Shown here in pieces: positions 1-9,064 of a stretch of 64,000 bases of DNA (positions are counted from its first letter, which is position 1; each line of letters opens with the position of its first letter). Location: the NCBI GenBank assembly GCA_963665455.1, contig OY762279.1, positions 3,720,001 through 3,784,000 of the forward strand. The letters run 5' to 3'. The stretch comes from VXNE01 sp963665455. GTDB lineage: Bacteria > Pseudomonadota > Gammaproteobacteria > Pseudomonadales > Azotimanducaceae. The notes under the pieces were generated by a model, which worked only from the letters and a program-made list of their open reading frames with translations, was not told where the DNA came from and ran no database searches. The translations under genes and the position numbers were made by a program.

Positions 1-100
1 GGGACAGGGCGTTCAGCTTCTCGGGACGATTCAGGGTGATGCGGGCGACGCGGTCGTCTGTACCAACGCGGTCCACGTAAAGGTTCTCGTAGTCGGCCAT
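1..100 (-). CDS. Enoyl-CoA hydratase/isomerase family protein, N-terminal part (cut by window edge)
   Basis: Only the first 33 codons lie in the window. They start at an ATG read leftwards from base 100. The visible N-terminus carries the first strand of the crotonase fold and the family signature ITLNRPEKLNALS, in which the NRP..NA pattern is typical of enoyl-CoA hydratases. A short purine-rich stretch (GGAGGAG on the minus strand, just right of base 100) is a good ribosome binding site. Members act on acyl-CoA thioesters in the cytoplasm. Substrate cannot be judged from this fragment. A complete family member lies at 18132-18968. Confidence 0.85.
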   Translation of the reverse strand, partial: MADYENLYVDRVGTDDRVARITLNRPEKLNALS

Positions 101-197
101 GTGTGTCTCCTCCAGATTCCTCCAGATCGGTGTGCCGGCGCCCGCGCGCCGTGCCGGCGTTTTCGGGGGTGGATGGGGCGGCGGTTAGTATTCGGGA

Positions 198-1322
198 ATG
201 GACCCCGTCTCTCAAGCGGCCCTCGGTGCGGTGGTCGCGCACGCGGCCACGCACCGTACGCTGGGGGCGCGGGCGCTCGCTTTCGGCGCGGTCGCCGGCG
301 CGCTACCCGATCTCGACGTGCTGTTCACGGTATCCGGGGATGCGTTCGACCAGATGCGCCTGCATCGCGGCATCACGCATTCGGTGTTCTTCGGGCCTGT
401 CGTGGGGCCGGTGCTCGGGTGGCTGGTGTGGCGCTGGGAGCGGGGGAGGGGGCGGAACGCGGACGCGGACACATACCGTCTGCGAGGGCCGGATCGGGAA
501 CAGTTCGGGGACACACACCGTTTGCGAGCGTGGATCGTCGCGTTCACGCTCGCCCTCGTCTCCCACCCACTACTCGACCTGATGACGCCATACGGGACGC
601 AGCTCCTCATGCCGTTTTCGGACACACGCTTCGCCATCTGGGCGATGCCGATCATCGACCCGGTGTACACCTTGCTTCTCCTGACGGGTTGGATCTTGGC
701 GTGGCGGCGTCCGAGGTGGCGAATGGCCTCGCTCGCCGGGCTCGGGCTATCGACGGCGTATCTCGGCTACGCCTGGTATCTCAACGAACGGGCGGGCGAC
801 ATCGGCCGCGCGCAGCTGCGAACGGCCGGGATCGAAGACGCCGAGGTCGCCGCCTTTCCGACGTTTCTGCAGATCCACTACCGGCGCGTCGTCGCCCGCA
901 CGGACGCCGAGGTCCGGACGGGCTTCGTGTCGATGTGGCGGCCGTGCCCGATCGCGTGGTCCCGCGCGCCGCTCCTCGGGGACGCCTCGGTGGAGGCTTG
1001 GCGAAACTCCCGGGAGGGCCGCATCTTCGAGTGGTTCGCCATGGGCTGGGTACACCACGTCCCAACCGAGGCGGGACTCGTGTCGGCGGACCTGCGTTAC
1101 GGTTTCACGACGGACCCCGGCCGCTCCGCCTTCAGCACCCTGGCGGAGTTCGACGAGGCGGGCGCGCTCGTGCGCGTCGTCGAGGCGGGGCGTCGCCCGT
1201 CCCCGGGTTTTTTGCGCCCCGGCGGCCTATGGGCGAACGCCTATCCCGCGTCCTGTCAGGCGGTGAGCAACGCGACCCCGGTCCAGCACACCGCCGCGAG
1301 GCCGGCCGCCACGGACGCCTGA
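198..1322 (+). CDS. Membrane-bound metal-dependent hydrolase, DUF457/YdjM family
   Basis: 374 aa. The N-terminus (MDPVSQAALGAVVAHA, then ALPDLDVL about residue 37 and HRGITHS about residue 55) matches the DUF457/YdjM family of inner-membrane hydrolases, where the D and H residues are the presumed metal ligands. Several hydrophobic segments follow up to about residue 200, then a soluble C-terminal half of unknown role. Residues about 88-115 form a charged insertion coded by two near-identical 19-base segments (468-486 and 509-527). The 3' end overlaps the convergent antiporter gene by 67 bases. The substrate is unknown. Confidence 0.75.
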   Translation: MDPVSQAALGAVVAHAATHRTLGARALAFGAVAGALPDLDVLFTVSGDAFDQMRLHRGITHSVFFGPVVGPVLGWLVWRWERGRGRNADADTYRLRGPDREQFGDTHRLRAWIVAFTLALVSHPLLDLMTPYGTQLLMPFSDTRFAIWAMPIIDPVYTLLLLTGWILAWRRPRWRMASLAGLGLSTAYLGYAWYLNERAGDIGRAQLRTAGIEDAEVAAFPTFLQIHYRRVVARTDAEVRTGFVSMWRPCPIAWSRAPLLGDASVEAWRNSREGRIFEWFAMGWVHHVPTEAGLVSADLRYGFTTDPGRSAFSTLAEFDEAGALVRVVEAGRRPSPGFLRPGGLWANAYPASCQAVSNATPVQHTAARPAATDA

Positions 1323-2992
1323 GGAATCTGCGTGCGGACGTGGTCCATCAGGTCACAGCCCGTGCAGACCGAACTCAGCACGGTGGTGTCCGAGATGGGG
1401 GAGCATTGGTCGCCGTACACGCTGCCGTCCATCACGGCTGCGAAGCACAGCGTCATGAAGAGTTCCGGGTGCGACAACCCCTGTCCGGTGGCCACGGCCC
1501 AGGCGAGCGGCATGGCGAGGGGAAAGGCCACCGCGTAGGTGCCCCAGCTCGTGCCGGTGGAGAAGGCGATCACCATCGTCAGCAGTTGCAGGAGCACGGG
1601 GAGGAGGAAGAACGGGATCGCCTCCCCCAGGGTCTCCACCAGGAAGATTGCTCCGCCGGCGGCGCTGCTGATGCCACCGATGGTGATGGCCAGGAGCAGG
1701 ATGACGCAGCCGAGCACCACGCCCTTGAGCCCATCGTGGAAGCCGGACACCAGATCCTTGATCGACATGCCCTTGGCGAGCGCCGTCCCCCCGGCGATCA
1801 CGAACGCCGCGCCGAAGGCCCAGTGTACGTTGGGCGTGCCGCTGACGATGAAGGTCCCGACAGCGATGCCAATCAGGGCGCCAAGCGGCACGAAGAACTC
1901 CAGCACGTGGGGCTCGTAGCCCTCCGGCGTGTTGCTGCCCTGGAGTTCCGAAGCGCTCAAGGGATCGGCATCCGGGGCGTCGAGCTGCCCCGTGGACCGG
2001 GCGCGCTGCATCGCGGCGCCGAGTTGCTTGCCGAGGAAGAGCGGCTTTTCGACGCTCAGGAGGAACGTGCCGAGGACGGCGAAGATGGCGTAGAAGCAGA
2101 ACGGCACGCTCTGGAAGAAGAACGCGATGCGGTCCGCCTCCGTGGCGAGGAAGCCGACGCCGGAGACGAAGATGAACGCCTGGATGTAGCCCGGCCAGGC
2201 GTTGAACGCGAGTTGCGAGGCGATGGGCGAGGCGGTCGAATCCACGATGTACGCAAGCTCCTCGTGGGCGACGCGCTCCTTGTCGGCGATGGGCTTGACG
2301 GTGGTGCCGACCAAGACCGTGCTCACCGTGCCGCCCTGGAAGAAGATGACGCCGAGCATCCAGGCGACGAGCTTCGCGGTGCGCGGCCCGCGCACGAAGC
2401 GGACCGTCATGAACTCCGCGAACGCCTGCGCGGCACCGGTGCGGGACCAGATGCCCATGAGCCCCCCGAGCAGCCATAGATACAAGATCAGGATGCCGGC
2501 CGAACTCGTCGTGGCGAGGGATGGAATGAGCACGTCCCCGGTCAGGTCGTACTGGCCGAGGAGGAGGGCGCCGGAGAGGATGCCGCCGAGTAGCGAAGTC
2601 ACCGGCTCCCGGTTCAGCCAGCACAAGAGGATCGCCACCCCCGCCGGCAGGAGCGACCACGCGCCCCAATGGCGCTTGGCGAGCACCCGGTAGTAAACGG
2701 TCTCGAGCCGCCCGTCGCGCATCTCCTCCGCCTGGACGAATTCCTCCGTGGCCCCCGGCGCGGCGTCCCACGCCGCCACGCGCTCCGGGGTGAGCTCGGC
2801 GTCGCTCTCGGGCACCGGGTGGAAATAGACCCGGTCTCCCTCCTGGACGAAGTACAGCCGCCCAGCGTCGTCGCTTAGAACGTCCAGCGTGGTGCGCTCC
2901 AACGTCCACGTGGGCGACACGTTCGCGCCGACGAACCAGGATGCCGCCAGCGCGATCGCGAGCAGTACGAATCTTCGGATGCCTGGGGTCAT
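1256..2992 (-). CDS. Na+/H+ antiporter, NhaC family
   Basis: 578 aa from the ATG at 2992. The open frame runs further upstream, but this start gives a clean N-terminal hydrophobic helix (FVLLAIALAASWFVG). A periplasmic-looking segment follows (about residues 30-110). Then come roughly ten membrane helices with family features such as LLGGLMGIWSRTGAAQAF, FFQGGTVSTVLVG and GTSWGTYAVAFPLA. The family exchanges Na+ (sometimes amino acids) for protons across the inner membrane. The N-terminal soluble insertion is longer than in classical NhaC. The 3' end overlaps the opposite-strand hydrolase gene. Confidence 0.85.
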   Translation of the reverse strand: MTPGIRRFVLLAIALAASWFVGANVSPTWTLERTTLDVLSDDAGRLYFVQEGDRVYFHPVPESDAELTPERVAAWDAAPGATEEFVQAEEMRDGRLETVYYRVLAKRHWGAWSLLPAGVAILLCWLNREPVTSLLGGILSGALLLGQYDLTGDVLIPSLATTSSAGILILYLWLLGGLMGIWSRTGAAQAFAEFMTVRFVRGPRTAKLVAWMLGVIFFQGGTVSTVLVGTTVKPIADKERVAHEELAYIVDSTASPIASQLAFNAWPGYIQAFIFVSGVGFLATEADRIAFFFQSVPFCFYAIFAVLGTFLLSVEKPLFLGKQLGAAMQRARSTGQLDAPDADPLSASELQGSNTPEGYEPHVLEFFVPLGALIGIAVGTFIVSGTPNVHWAFGAAFVIAGGTALAKGMSIKDLVSGFHDGLKGVVLGCVILLLAITIGGISSAAGGAIFLVETLGEAIPFFLLPVLLQLLTMVIAFSTGTSWGTYAVAFPLAMPLAWAVATGQGLSHPELFMTLCFAAVMDGSVYGDQCSPISDTTVLSSVCTGCDLMDHVRTQIPQASVAAGLAAVCWTGVALLTA

Positions 2993-3050
2993 GAACCGTC
3001 TCCTGTGGGCCGAGGTGGCGTGTCGCGCCGTCCCGATATTCGCTTCGCCG

Positions 3051-4601
3051 TCACGGGCGATAGCTGAGCCCGGCGACCGGGCCGACTTGCGTTTGCACCA
3101 CCTTCCACGCGTCTTCGATGAAGTCCACGAGCAGTGGGCGCGTGTCGCGCGGATCGATGATCTCCTCGATGCCGAACGCATGTGCGTTGCGGAACGGCGA
3201 GGAGATCGACTGCAGGCGCGCCTCGATCTCGCGCCGCTTCGCCTCCGGATCCGGCGCGTTGTCGATCTCGCGCTTGTAGGCGATGGCCGTGCCGCCCTCG
3301 ATGTGCATGGAGCCCCCGTGGGTGGACGGCCAGGCATAGCGCCGGTAGAGCCCCGTGCGGCGCAGGTGCAGACCACCCGCGACGCCGTAGAGCCGCCGCA
3401 GCACGAAACAGACGTACGGCGTGCGCGTCTGATGCAGGGCGGCGACCACCCGGGCCCCGGCGCGCACGATCCCCGCCTGTTCCTGGGCGGGCCCGACGGA
3501 GAATCCCGGCTCGTCCGCGAAATAGACCACCGGCAGGTGGAACGTCTCGCAGAGTTCCAGGAGCCGCATCGTCTTCTCGCCGGCGGCGATGTCCATGGAG
3601 CCGCCGTTGTACTTCGGATGGTTGGCCATCACGCCGCAGGGCACGCCGTTCACCCGCGCCAGGCCGGTGACCCGCGCGCGTCCGTAGTACGGGCCGATCT
3701 CGAAGAAGCTGCCCCGGTCCAGCACGGCGTCGAGCACCCGGCGCGGTTCGTAGATCTGGCGCCGGTCCCGGGGCACGGCGGAGAGGAGGCTCTCGTCCCG
3801 GCGCTCGGGCACGTCCTCGGCCTCGACCCTGGGCGGCGCCTCGTAGACGCTCGACGGCAGATAGGAGAGAAACCGTCGCACCTGGGCGATGGCGTCGGCT
3901 TCCGTATCCGCGAGGTTCATCACCACGCCGTTCTTGACCTGCACGCGCTCGTCGCCGAGGTCCTCCTTCGTGATCGTCCGGCCGGTGGCCTGCTCGACGA
4001 CCTTGGGACCGGCGACGAAGACCTGACTCGTCCCGCGCACCATCACGTTGAAGTGGCTGAGGCACACCTGCACGGCGGGCAGCCCGGCGACGGAGCCGAG
4101 CACCGCCGCCGCCACCGGCACCGTCTGCAACAGTTCGACGCCGACGGCCCCGGCGGGATTGCCCGGCAGATAGGTGCGCCCGATCTGCTCGAAGGTCTTG
4201 ACGCTGCCGCCGGTGGCGTCGAGCAGCCGCACGTAGGGGATGCGGCTCGACAGCGCGAGCTGCTCGATGAACTCCGACTTGTTGCCCACCGCCGCATCCG
4301 ACGCGCCGCCCCGGATGGTGAAGTCGCCCCCCGAGAACGCGACCTTGCGGCCCGCTACCCGGCAGGTGCCGGTGACGGTGTTCGACGGCTTCAGGTGCGC
4401 GACGGTGTCGCCGTCCCAGGTGGCCGTGCCGGCCAGCGCCCCGACTTCGTGGAACGTCCCGGCGTCCGCCAACAGGTCGACGCGCTCGCGCACCGTGAGC
4501 TTGCCGCGCCCGTGCTGGAAGGCGACGCCCTCCGCCCCGCCCATCTGCCGCGCCATGGCGGTTTGGCGGGCCAGTTCGTCTACGTCGGATTGCCAGGTCA
4601 T
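3051..4601 (-). CDS. Acyl-CoA carboxylase carboxyltransferase (propionyl-/methylcrotonyl-CoA carboxylase beta type)
   Basis: 516 aa, the normal size for the family. The crotonase-like N-domain carries GRGKLTVRERVDLLADAG near residue 31 and the acyl-CoA oxyanion region SGGDFTIRGGAS near residue 89. The second domain has the carboxybiotin-side motifs, including GIVRAGARVVAALHQTRTP near residue 375. In this family the enzyme moves carboxyl from biotin to an acyl-CoA. No biotin carboxylase or biotin carrier subunit is adjacent, so partner and substrate are open. It lies 58 bases upstream of the antiporter gene on the same strand. Confidence 0.85.
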   Translation of the reverse strand: MTWQSDVDELARQTAMARQMGGAEGVAFQHGRGKLTVRERVDLLADAGTFHEVGALAGTATWDGDTVAHLKPSNTVTGTCRVAGRKVAFSGGDFTIRGGASDAAVGNKSEFIEQLALSSRIPYVRLLDATGGSVKTFEQIGRTYLPGNPAGAVGVELLQTVPVAAAVLGSVAGLPAVQVCLSHFNVMVRGTSQVFVAGPKVVEQATGRTITKEDLGDERVQVKNGVVMNLADTEADAIAQVRRFLSYLPSSVYEAPPRVEAEDVPERRDESLLSAVPRDRRQIYEPRRVLDAVLDRGSFFEIGPYYGRARVTGLARVNGVPCGVMANHPKYNGGSMDIAAGEKTMRLLELCETFHLPVVYFADEPGFSVGPAQEQAGIVRAGARVVAALHQTRTPYVCFVLRRLYGVAGGLHLRRTGLYRRYAWPSTHGGSMHIEGGTAIAYKREIDNAPDPEAKRREIEARLQSISSPFRNAHAFGIEEIIDPRDTRPLLVDFIEDAWKVVQTQVGPVAGLSYRP

Positions 4602-4646
4602 GGTGGTTCGGATTATGGCATGGGGCTTTGTGACGGCGGTTTGCGC

Positions 4647-5918
4647 TTACTCATGGCGCAGTGCTTCGATGGGATCGAGGTTCGCGGCGCGCAGCGCGGG
4701 GAGGACGCCGAAGACGATTCCGACGAGGGCGGAGAAACCCATGGCGAGGCCCGCGGCCCACGGCGGCGGCAGAGGCGTGCCGAAATCGGGGATCAGGCTC
4801 GCCACGAACGCGGCGACACCGGCACCCACGAGCAGGCCGACCAGTCCGCCGAGCAGGCAAAGGATCACCGCCTCGGCCAGGAACTGCTGCAATACATGGC
4901 GATTGGTGGCGCCGAGCGCCTTGCAGATGCCGATCTCGCGGGTGCGCTCGGTCACCGAAACGAGCATGACGTTCATGACGCCCACGCCGCCCACCAATAG
5001 GGAGATGCCGACCATGCCCGCGACGAACGCGGTGACCGTGGCGGCCAACTGGTCGAAGGCGTCCGCGATCTCCTCGGCGGTTTGCACGCGGAAGTCGTCC
5101 TCGTCGTCTGGTCCGAGGCCGTGGGCGCGTCGCAGCAACGTCTCGATGCGCGCGGCGATGGCCGACCGCTCGGCGGGATCCGTCACGGTGAGTTGAATCC
5201 GAAGGTCCGGCGGCTCCTGGTGGCCGGCCATGCTGCGGAGGGTGTGATAGGGCAGGACGACGTGGTCGTCCTGGCTGGTCCCGAACAGTTGTCCCCTGCG
5301 CTCCATGACGCCGATCACCTTGCACCACTCGTCGGCGAGGGCGATGTACGTGCCCCTGGGATCGTCGGGCAGGCCGATGGCTCGGCGGGTCTCGTCCCCG
5401 ATCACGCATACGCGGCGGCGCTTGGCGTCGTCCGCCGGGGTCAAGAACCGGCCGATGCCCGGGAAGGCGTCGTAGACGTCCTGATAGGTGGGGGTCGTGC
5501 CGCGAATCTGGGTCACCGTGGCGCGTGATCCGTGGCGGACTTCGTCGTGTGCGAGTGTCAGGGGCGTGATGTGGGTGATGCCTTCGATCCGGGAAGTGAT
5601 GAGTTCGAGGTCCGCCGGCGCGAGTCGCGCGCGGCGCCCCGCCAGCGCCTCCTTGAGCGGCGTGTGGGGACTGATGGCCAAGGTCGTGCCGCCCAGGCCG
5701 GCGAACTGTGAGGTGATGCTCGACCGGAGGCCATTCAGCAGCGTAATCACCGCAACCACCGAGGCCACGCCGATCACGACGCCCAACGTGGTCAGGAAAC
5801 TCCGCAGGCCATGGGCCGCCAGGGACGCGACGGCGGAACGCGGGATCTCCAAGAGGGTCGAGAGCCTGTCGGGAAACCGCGCCGCGGCACCGTGCAAGCC
5901 GCCTCGCAGCCCCCTCAT
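4647..5918 (-). CDS. ABC transporter permease, MacB/FtsX family
   Basis: 423 aa. It has the MacB architecture: one N-terminal membrane helix (FLTTLGVVIGVASVVAVITL, about residue 40), a periplasmic core domain of about 200 residues, then three C-terminal FtsX-type helices (VAGMVGISLLVGGVGVMNVM; then LAEAVILCLLGGLVGLLVGA; then MGFSALVGIVFGVLPA). The conserved VSVTERTREIGICKALGA link is present. Its ATG overlaps the stop of the ATPase gene by 4 bases, so the two are coupled. With the ATPase and adaptor it should form a mechanotransmission-type exporter acting on periplasmic substrates. It is the last gene of the candidate peptide-maturation series. Confidence 0.9.
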   Translation of the reverse strand: MRGLRGGLHGAAARFPDRLSTLLEIPRSAVASLAAHGLRSFLTTLGVVIGVASVVAVITLLNGLRSSITSQFAGLGGTTLAISPHTPLKEALAGRRARLAPADLELITSRIEGITHITPLTLAHDEVRHGSRATVTQIRGTTPTYQDVYDAFPGIGRFLTPADDAKRRRVCVIGDETRRAIGLPDDPRGTYIALADEWCKVIGVMERRGQLFGTSQDDHVVLPYHTLRSMAGHQEPPDLRIQLTVTDPAERSAIAARIETLLRRAHGLGPDDEDDFRVQTAEEIADAFDQLAATVTAFVAGMVGISLLVGGVGVMNVMLVSVTERTREIGICKALGATNRHVLQQFLAEAVILCLLGGLVGLLVGAGVAAFVASLIPDFGTPLPPPWAAGLAMGFSALVGIVFGVLPALRAANLDPIEALRHE

Positions 5919-6607
5919 GCGGGCCGTCTCCTCGCATCATCCACGATGCTTCCGTCGAGGAGCTCCACCTTGCGCTCGCAACGCCTGGCGATCTCCGCCT
6001 CGTGGGTGACGACGAGTACGGTGCGTCCCTCGCGGTGGATGCCGTCGAGCAGGGCCATCACCCGATGCGTGGACTCCGAGTCCAGGTTGCCGGTGGGCTC
6101 GTCGGCGAGCACGAGGGCGGGTTCCGTAACCAGTGCGCGGGCGATGGCGACCCGTTGGCGCTGCCCGCCGGAGAGCTGCATGGGAAGATGCTGTGCCCGG
6201 TCGGCCAGACCAACCCTGGCCAAGGCTTCGGCCGCCCGCCGCCGCCGGTCCCCCCGGGGCGTCCCGCGGAAAACCAACGGCTGGGCGACGTTGTCCCGTG
6301 CGCTCATGCGCGGTAACAGATGGAAGCTCTGAAACACGAAGCCGATGGTCTCGTTGCGCAGCCGTGCCAGCCTGGAACCGTCCAGGGCACCGACGTCGAC
6401 GCCATCGAGCAGATACGTGCCCGAGGTCGGCGTGTCGAGGCATCCGATCAGGTTCAGCAGGGTGGACTTGCCGGAGCCGGACGACCCGACGATCGCGACG
6501 TACTCGTTGCGGGCGATGGACAGGCGCACTCCGGCCAGGGCGGCGATGGTGCCGCCGCCGAGCGTGTGACGCTTGTGTACGTCGCGCATGGCGATGAGCG
6601 CCATCAC
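5915..6607 (-). CDS. ABC transporter ATP-binding protein, MacB/LolD type
   Basis: 230 aa. Walker A GSSGSGKST (about residue 41), a Q-loop in FVFQSFHLLPRMSARDN, the signature LSGGQRQRVAIARAL and Walker B VLADEPTGNLD are all present. The ending VVTHEAEIARRCERKVELLDG is typical of the LolD/MacB group. The protein powers the FtsX-type permease encoded right after it. Start and stop each overlap the neighbouring genes by 4 bases, which indicates a tight operon. Confidence 0.93.
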   Translation of the reverse strand: MMALIAMRDVHKRHTLGGGTIAALAGVRLSIARNEYVAIVGSSGSGKSTLLNLIGCLDTPTSGTYLLDGVDVGALDGSRLARLRNETIGFVFQSFHLLPRMSARDNVAQPLVFRGTPRGDRRRRAAEALARVGLADRAQHLPMQLSGGQRQRVAIARALVTEPALVLADEPTGNLDSESTHRVMALLDGIHREGRTVLVVTHEAEIARRCERKVELLDGSIVDDARRRPA

Positions 6608-7827
6608 GCCCCCTCCATCGCAGCGGATGGAGCGACCGGCGATCCTTCGGATTCCAGGGCGCGCACGCCATCGCCGTCCCGCAGCCCCCGCAACGTGCGG
6701 CTAGGTCCCGTCACCACCCGCTCGCCGGCCTCGATTCCGGCCGCGAGTTCCTGCCACGCGTCGTCCGAGCGGCCGGTGGTAACCGCAACCCTATGGGCCG
6801 TGCCGCCCCGTGCGACGAACACGAATTGCCGGGGGTCGTCGCCCGAAACGGCACGCGTCACGATGGCTTGAATGGGTGCCGCGAGCACCGCTTCCTCGGG
6901 GTGGGTGAAGATCTCGGCCCGGCACGACATCCCCGGGCGGGGGCGGATGCCGGCCGCCGGGCCGATGCGGATGCGCACGAGGAAGGTCAGGCCGCTCCGG
7001 TTCTGCCGCGGCCGCGCCGTGTTGGCGACGAATTCGACGATGCCCGCGAGGGGCCGCTCCGGATGGGCCACGGCCACGATCGCTGCCTCCTGCCCGACCC
7101 GCACGCCGGCGATGTCCGCCTCGTCGACGTGGACTTCCGCGATGACGCGGGAGGGATCGGCAATGGTCATGAGGCGGCTGCCCGGCACGTTGGCGGCGCT
7201 CGGAATCGCCGTCTCTCCCGCTTCGATGTCGAGTGCCGTGACCACGCCGGCCAAGGGGGCGCGCACGCGGGTCTTCGCGAGTTGGTCCTCGGACTGTTCG
7301 AGCCGCGCCCGCGCTTGCAGGAGCCGTTCCGCGGTCGCCTCGAGGTCGATTTGGGCGAGCGCGAGTTCGTCCGCCGCCGCTTCGAACGAGTGCTTGTCCA
7401 CGAGATCGCGTTCGAACAGGGTGGCGGTGCGCTCGTGGTGACGTGCGACGATGGCAATGCGCGCCTCGCGCCGGGCGATGTCGATTTCCTCCAGGCGCAC
7501 GGCCGCCCGATGCAACGCCACCTCGGCGGCATATGCCTCGGCGTCCAGAACGAGCACCAGTTCGCCCCGCGCGACTTCCTGGCCTTCGCGGACGCGGACT
7601 TCCGCGACCTTGCCGACCACCTCGCTCGTCAGGTCGACCTCCTCCTCGTGTGCGAGCTGCCCGGACGCCAGCACGGAGGGCCGAATGACGCGCGGTCCGA
7701 CGAGGGCCGTCTCGACGGGCTTGCCTCCGTCCCCGGTGACCGTGCCACCGATAAAGGGGACCGGGAGGAGGAGGACGCCCGCGGCCACCAGGGCGAGCTT
7801 TCGTCTTCGTTGTGTTGTGTTCGGCAT
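6604..7827 (-). CDS. MacA/HlyD-like periplasmic adaptor
   Basis: 407 aa from the ATG at 7827, which places a membrane anchor (KLALVAAGVLLLPVPFIGG) right at the N-terminus. The rest fits a membrane fusion protein: a lipoyl half (VVGKVAEVRVREGQEV), an alpha-helical hairpin of about 110 residues, the second lipoyl half (RVRAPLAGVVTALDIEAGE), then beta-barrel and proximal domains. It should link the MacB-like permease to an outer-membrane channel; no TolC-like gene is in the window. Coupled to the ATPase gene by a 4-base overlap. Confidence 0.9.
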   Translation of the reverse strand: MPNTTQRRRKLALVAAGVLLLPVPFIGGTVTGDGGKPVETALVGPRVIRPSVLASGQLAHEEEVDLTSEVVGKVAEVRVREGQEVARGELVLVLDAEAYAAEVALHRAAVRLEEIDIARREARIAIVARHHERTATLFERDLVDKHSFEAAADELALAQIDLEATAERLLQARARLEQSEDQLAKTRVRAPLAGVVTALDIEAGETAIPSAANVPGSRLMTIADPSRVIAEVHVDEADIAGVRVGQEAAIVAVAHPERPLAGIVEFVANTARPRQNRSGLTFLVRIRIGPAAGIRPRPGMSCRAEIFTHPEEAVLAAPIQAIVTRAVSGDDPRQFVFVARGGTAHRVAVTTGRSDDAWQELAAGIEAGERVVTGPSRTLRGLRDGDGVRALESEGSPVAPSAAMEGA

Positions 7828-7856
7828 CTTTGGTTGCCAGGGCCCCCAAGACCGCG

Positions 7857-8459
7857 CTAACTCGGCAGCAACGCCGCCAACGCACGCAAGCCGGTGCCGA
7901 GCGCCACCACCGCCGCAGTCGCCAAGACCAAGGCGATGAGCGTGTTCACGCGATCGGCGACGCGGGACAGCAGAAAGAAGATGGTCAGGAAGAAAGCGGC
8001 CGCGGTCGCGTACTGCAGTTCGCTTATCCAAGCCATGTCCATCAGGGTTTCTACGCTTGCCCCGGAGGACAGCACCTCGTCGCGGGTCAGGGGCAGCGGT
8101 GGGCGCGCCATGGTCCAACCGGCCAACACCACCGCGTAGCCGGCGAACACCCACAAACCGCCTCCGAGCGCACGTGCGATGGCGCGGATGTCGATGGGTC
8201 CGGCTAGCCAACGGAGCGTGATGCCGCAGAAGAGGCCGAAGGCTACGACCAGGCCCATCGCTAGGGCCACCACCGTCGCCGCGGCGACGTATGCGGAGAG
8301 TTTCGCGGGGATCTGTAGCGCGGCGGGCGAGATCTCGTTCAGGAGGCTCTCGACGTGGATCACGATGAAGACCGCGCAAGCGGCGACGAAAACCAAGGCC
8401 GGAGTGAGGGGCGAACGGGCCGTCCGTCGCCCGAGACCGTTGGCGACGCGCCCGCTCAC
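7857..8459 (-). CDS. Multi-pass membrane protein, YIP1-like (tentative)
   Basis: 200 aa from a GTG whose GTGA overlaps the stop of the SpoIIM-like gene. This coupling decides the start over the longer open frame. About five hydrophobic helices are visible (PALVFVAACAVFIVIHVESL; VVALAMGLVVAFGLFCGITL; GLWVFAGYAVVLAGWTM; AAAFFLTIFFLLSRVA; TLIALVLATAAVVALGTGL). The layout resembles YIP1-family membrane proteins, but no decisive motif is seen. It sits between the SpoIIM-like gene and the exporter genes, so a role in peptide maturation, immunity or export is an inference from context. Confidence 0.6.
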   Translation of the reverse strand: MSGRVANGLGRRTARSPLTPALVFVAACAVFIVIHVESLLNEISPAALQIPAKLSAYVAAATVVALAMGLVVAFGLFCGITLRWLAGPIDIRAIARALGGGLWVFAGYAVVLAGWTMARPPLPLTRDEVLSSGASVETLMDMAWISELQYATAAAFFLTIFFLLSRVADRVNTLIALVLATAAVVALGTGLRALAALLPS

Positions 8460-9025
8460 AGTCCGAACCCCGTCTTCGCGATTGGCACGGTGACGAAGAC
8501 CTCGATGGCCGCGGCCGCCGCTATTGCCAGCGCTCCGCCGGCGGCCGGGCGCCAAGCCGCAATGAGCGGCGCACGACTGAACACCCCCTCGAACCAAGCC
8601 GACAACAGCGCCGGGCCACGGAGCCCGATCGCCCCGGCGAGCAGGAACGCAGCGATTTCTGGAACTGCATGCGGCAGCGTGAGCAGCGCGAGCCGTTCGA
8701 CCGGCATGCCGGCGCCCACCGCGAACCCAGCGATCTGCCCGAGGACCACGCCGTTGAACGCGAGCAGGGCGATGGTCGTCAAGCCGCCGGACACGAGACC
8801 GCAAAGCAACCAGAAGTAGACCGCCAAGTTGCGGCCGAGGATGCCAAGGTAAAGCCGGGCGGACGTGACTTCCTCCGTTTCGGTCTCCACGACTCGGTCT
8901 GCTTTCTCGACCGCTGGTGCCAGCGCGGCCAGGGACTGGCCGGCGACCGCGGCGCCAACGGTTGCACCGACACCCCAAATCGTCGCCGCTGCCAAGACGC
9001 TCCGAGTCCAGTGTCTTGCTTTCAT
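8456..9025 (-). CDS. SpoIIM / DUF95 family membrane protein
   Basis: 189 aa. The family pattern is clear: LYLGILGRNLAVYFWLLCG, then LLAFNGVVLGQIAGFAVG and LPHAVPEIAAFLLAGAIGLR, where the H-x-x-x-E of the fourth segment is characteristic. Five or so membrane helices. In Gram-positive spore formers SpoIIM acts in engulfment. Outside them DUF95 proteins occur in circular bacteriocin loci, for example As-48C, where they are needed for maturation. Here it follows the M48 gene by 39 bases and overlaps the next gene by 4 bases. Confidence 0.85.
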   Translation of the reverse strand: MKARHWTRSVLAAATIWGVGATVGAAVAGQSLAALAPAVEKADRVVETETEEVTSARLYLGILGRNLAVYFWLLCGLVSGGLTTIALLAFNGVVLGQIAGFAVGAGMPVERLALLTLPHAVPEIAAFLLAGAIGLRGPALLSAWFEGVFSRAPLIAAWRPAAGGALAIAAAAAIEVFVTVPIAKTGFGL

Positions 9026-9064
9026 CGGCCTAGCCGTCCGTACCGCATGCAGGGCATGGTTCCC

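Noticed and set aside
2889..5000. 703-codon open frame on the plus strand
   Set aside because: It runs antisense over the NhaC, carboxyltransferase and permease genes, has low-complexity Arg/Ala/Gly/His-rich translation and no family motif. Typical shadow of GC-rich coding DNA.
7857..8978. 373-codon version of the YIP1-like protein
   Set aside because: The upstream two fifths lie antisense-free but out of frame over the SpoIIM-like gene and read as shadow; the GTGA overlap gives a natural start at 8459.
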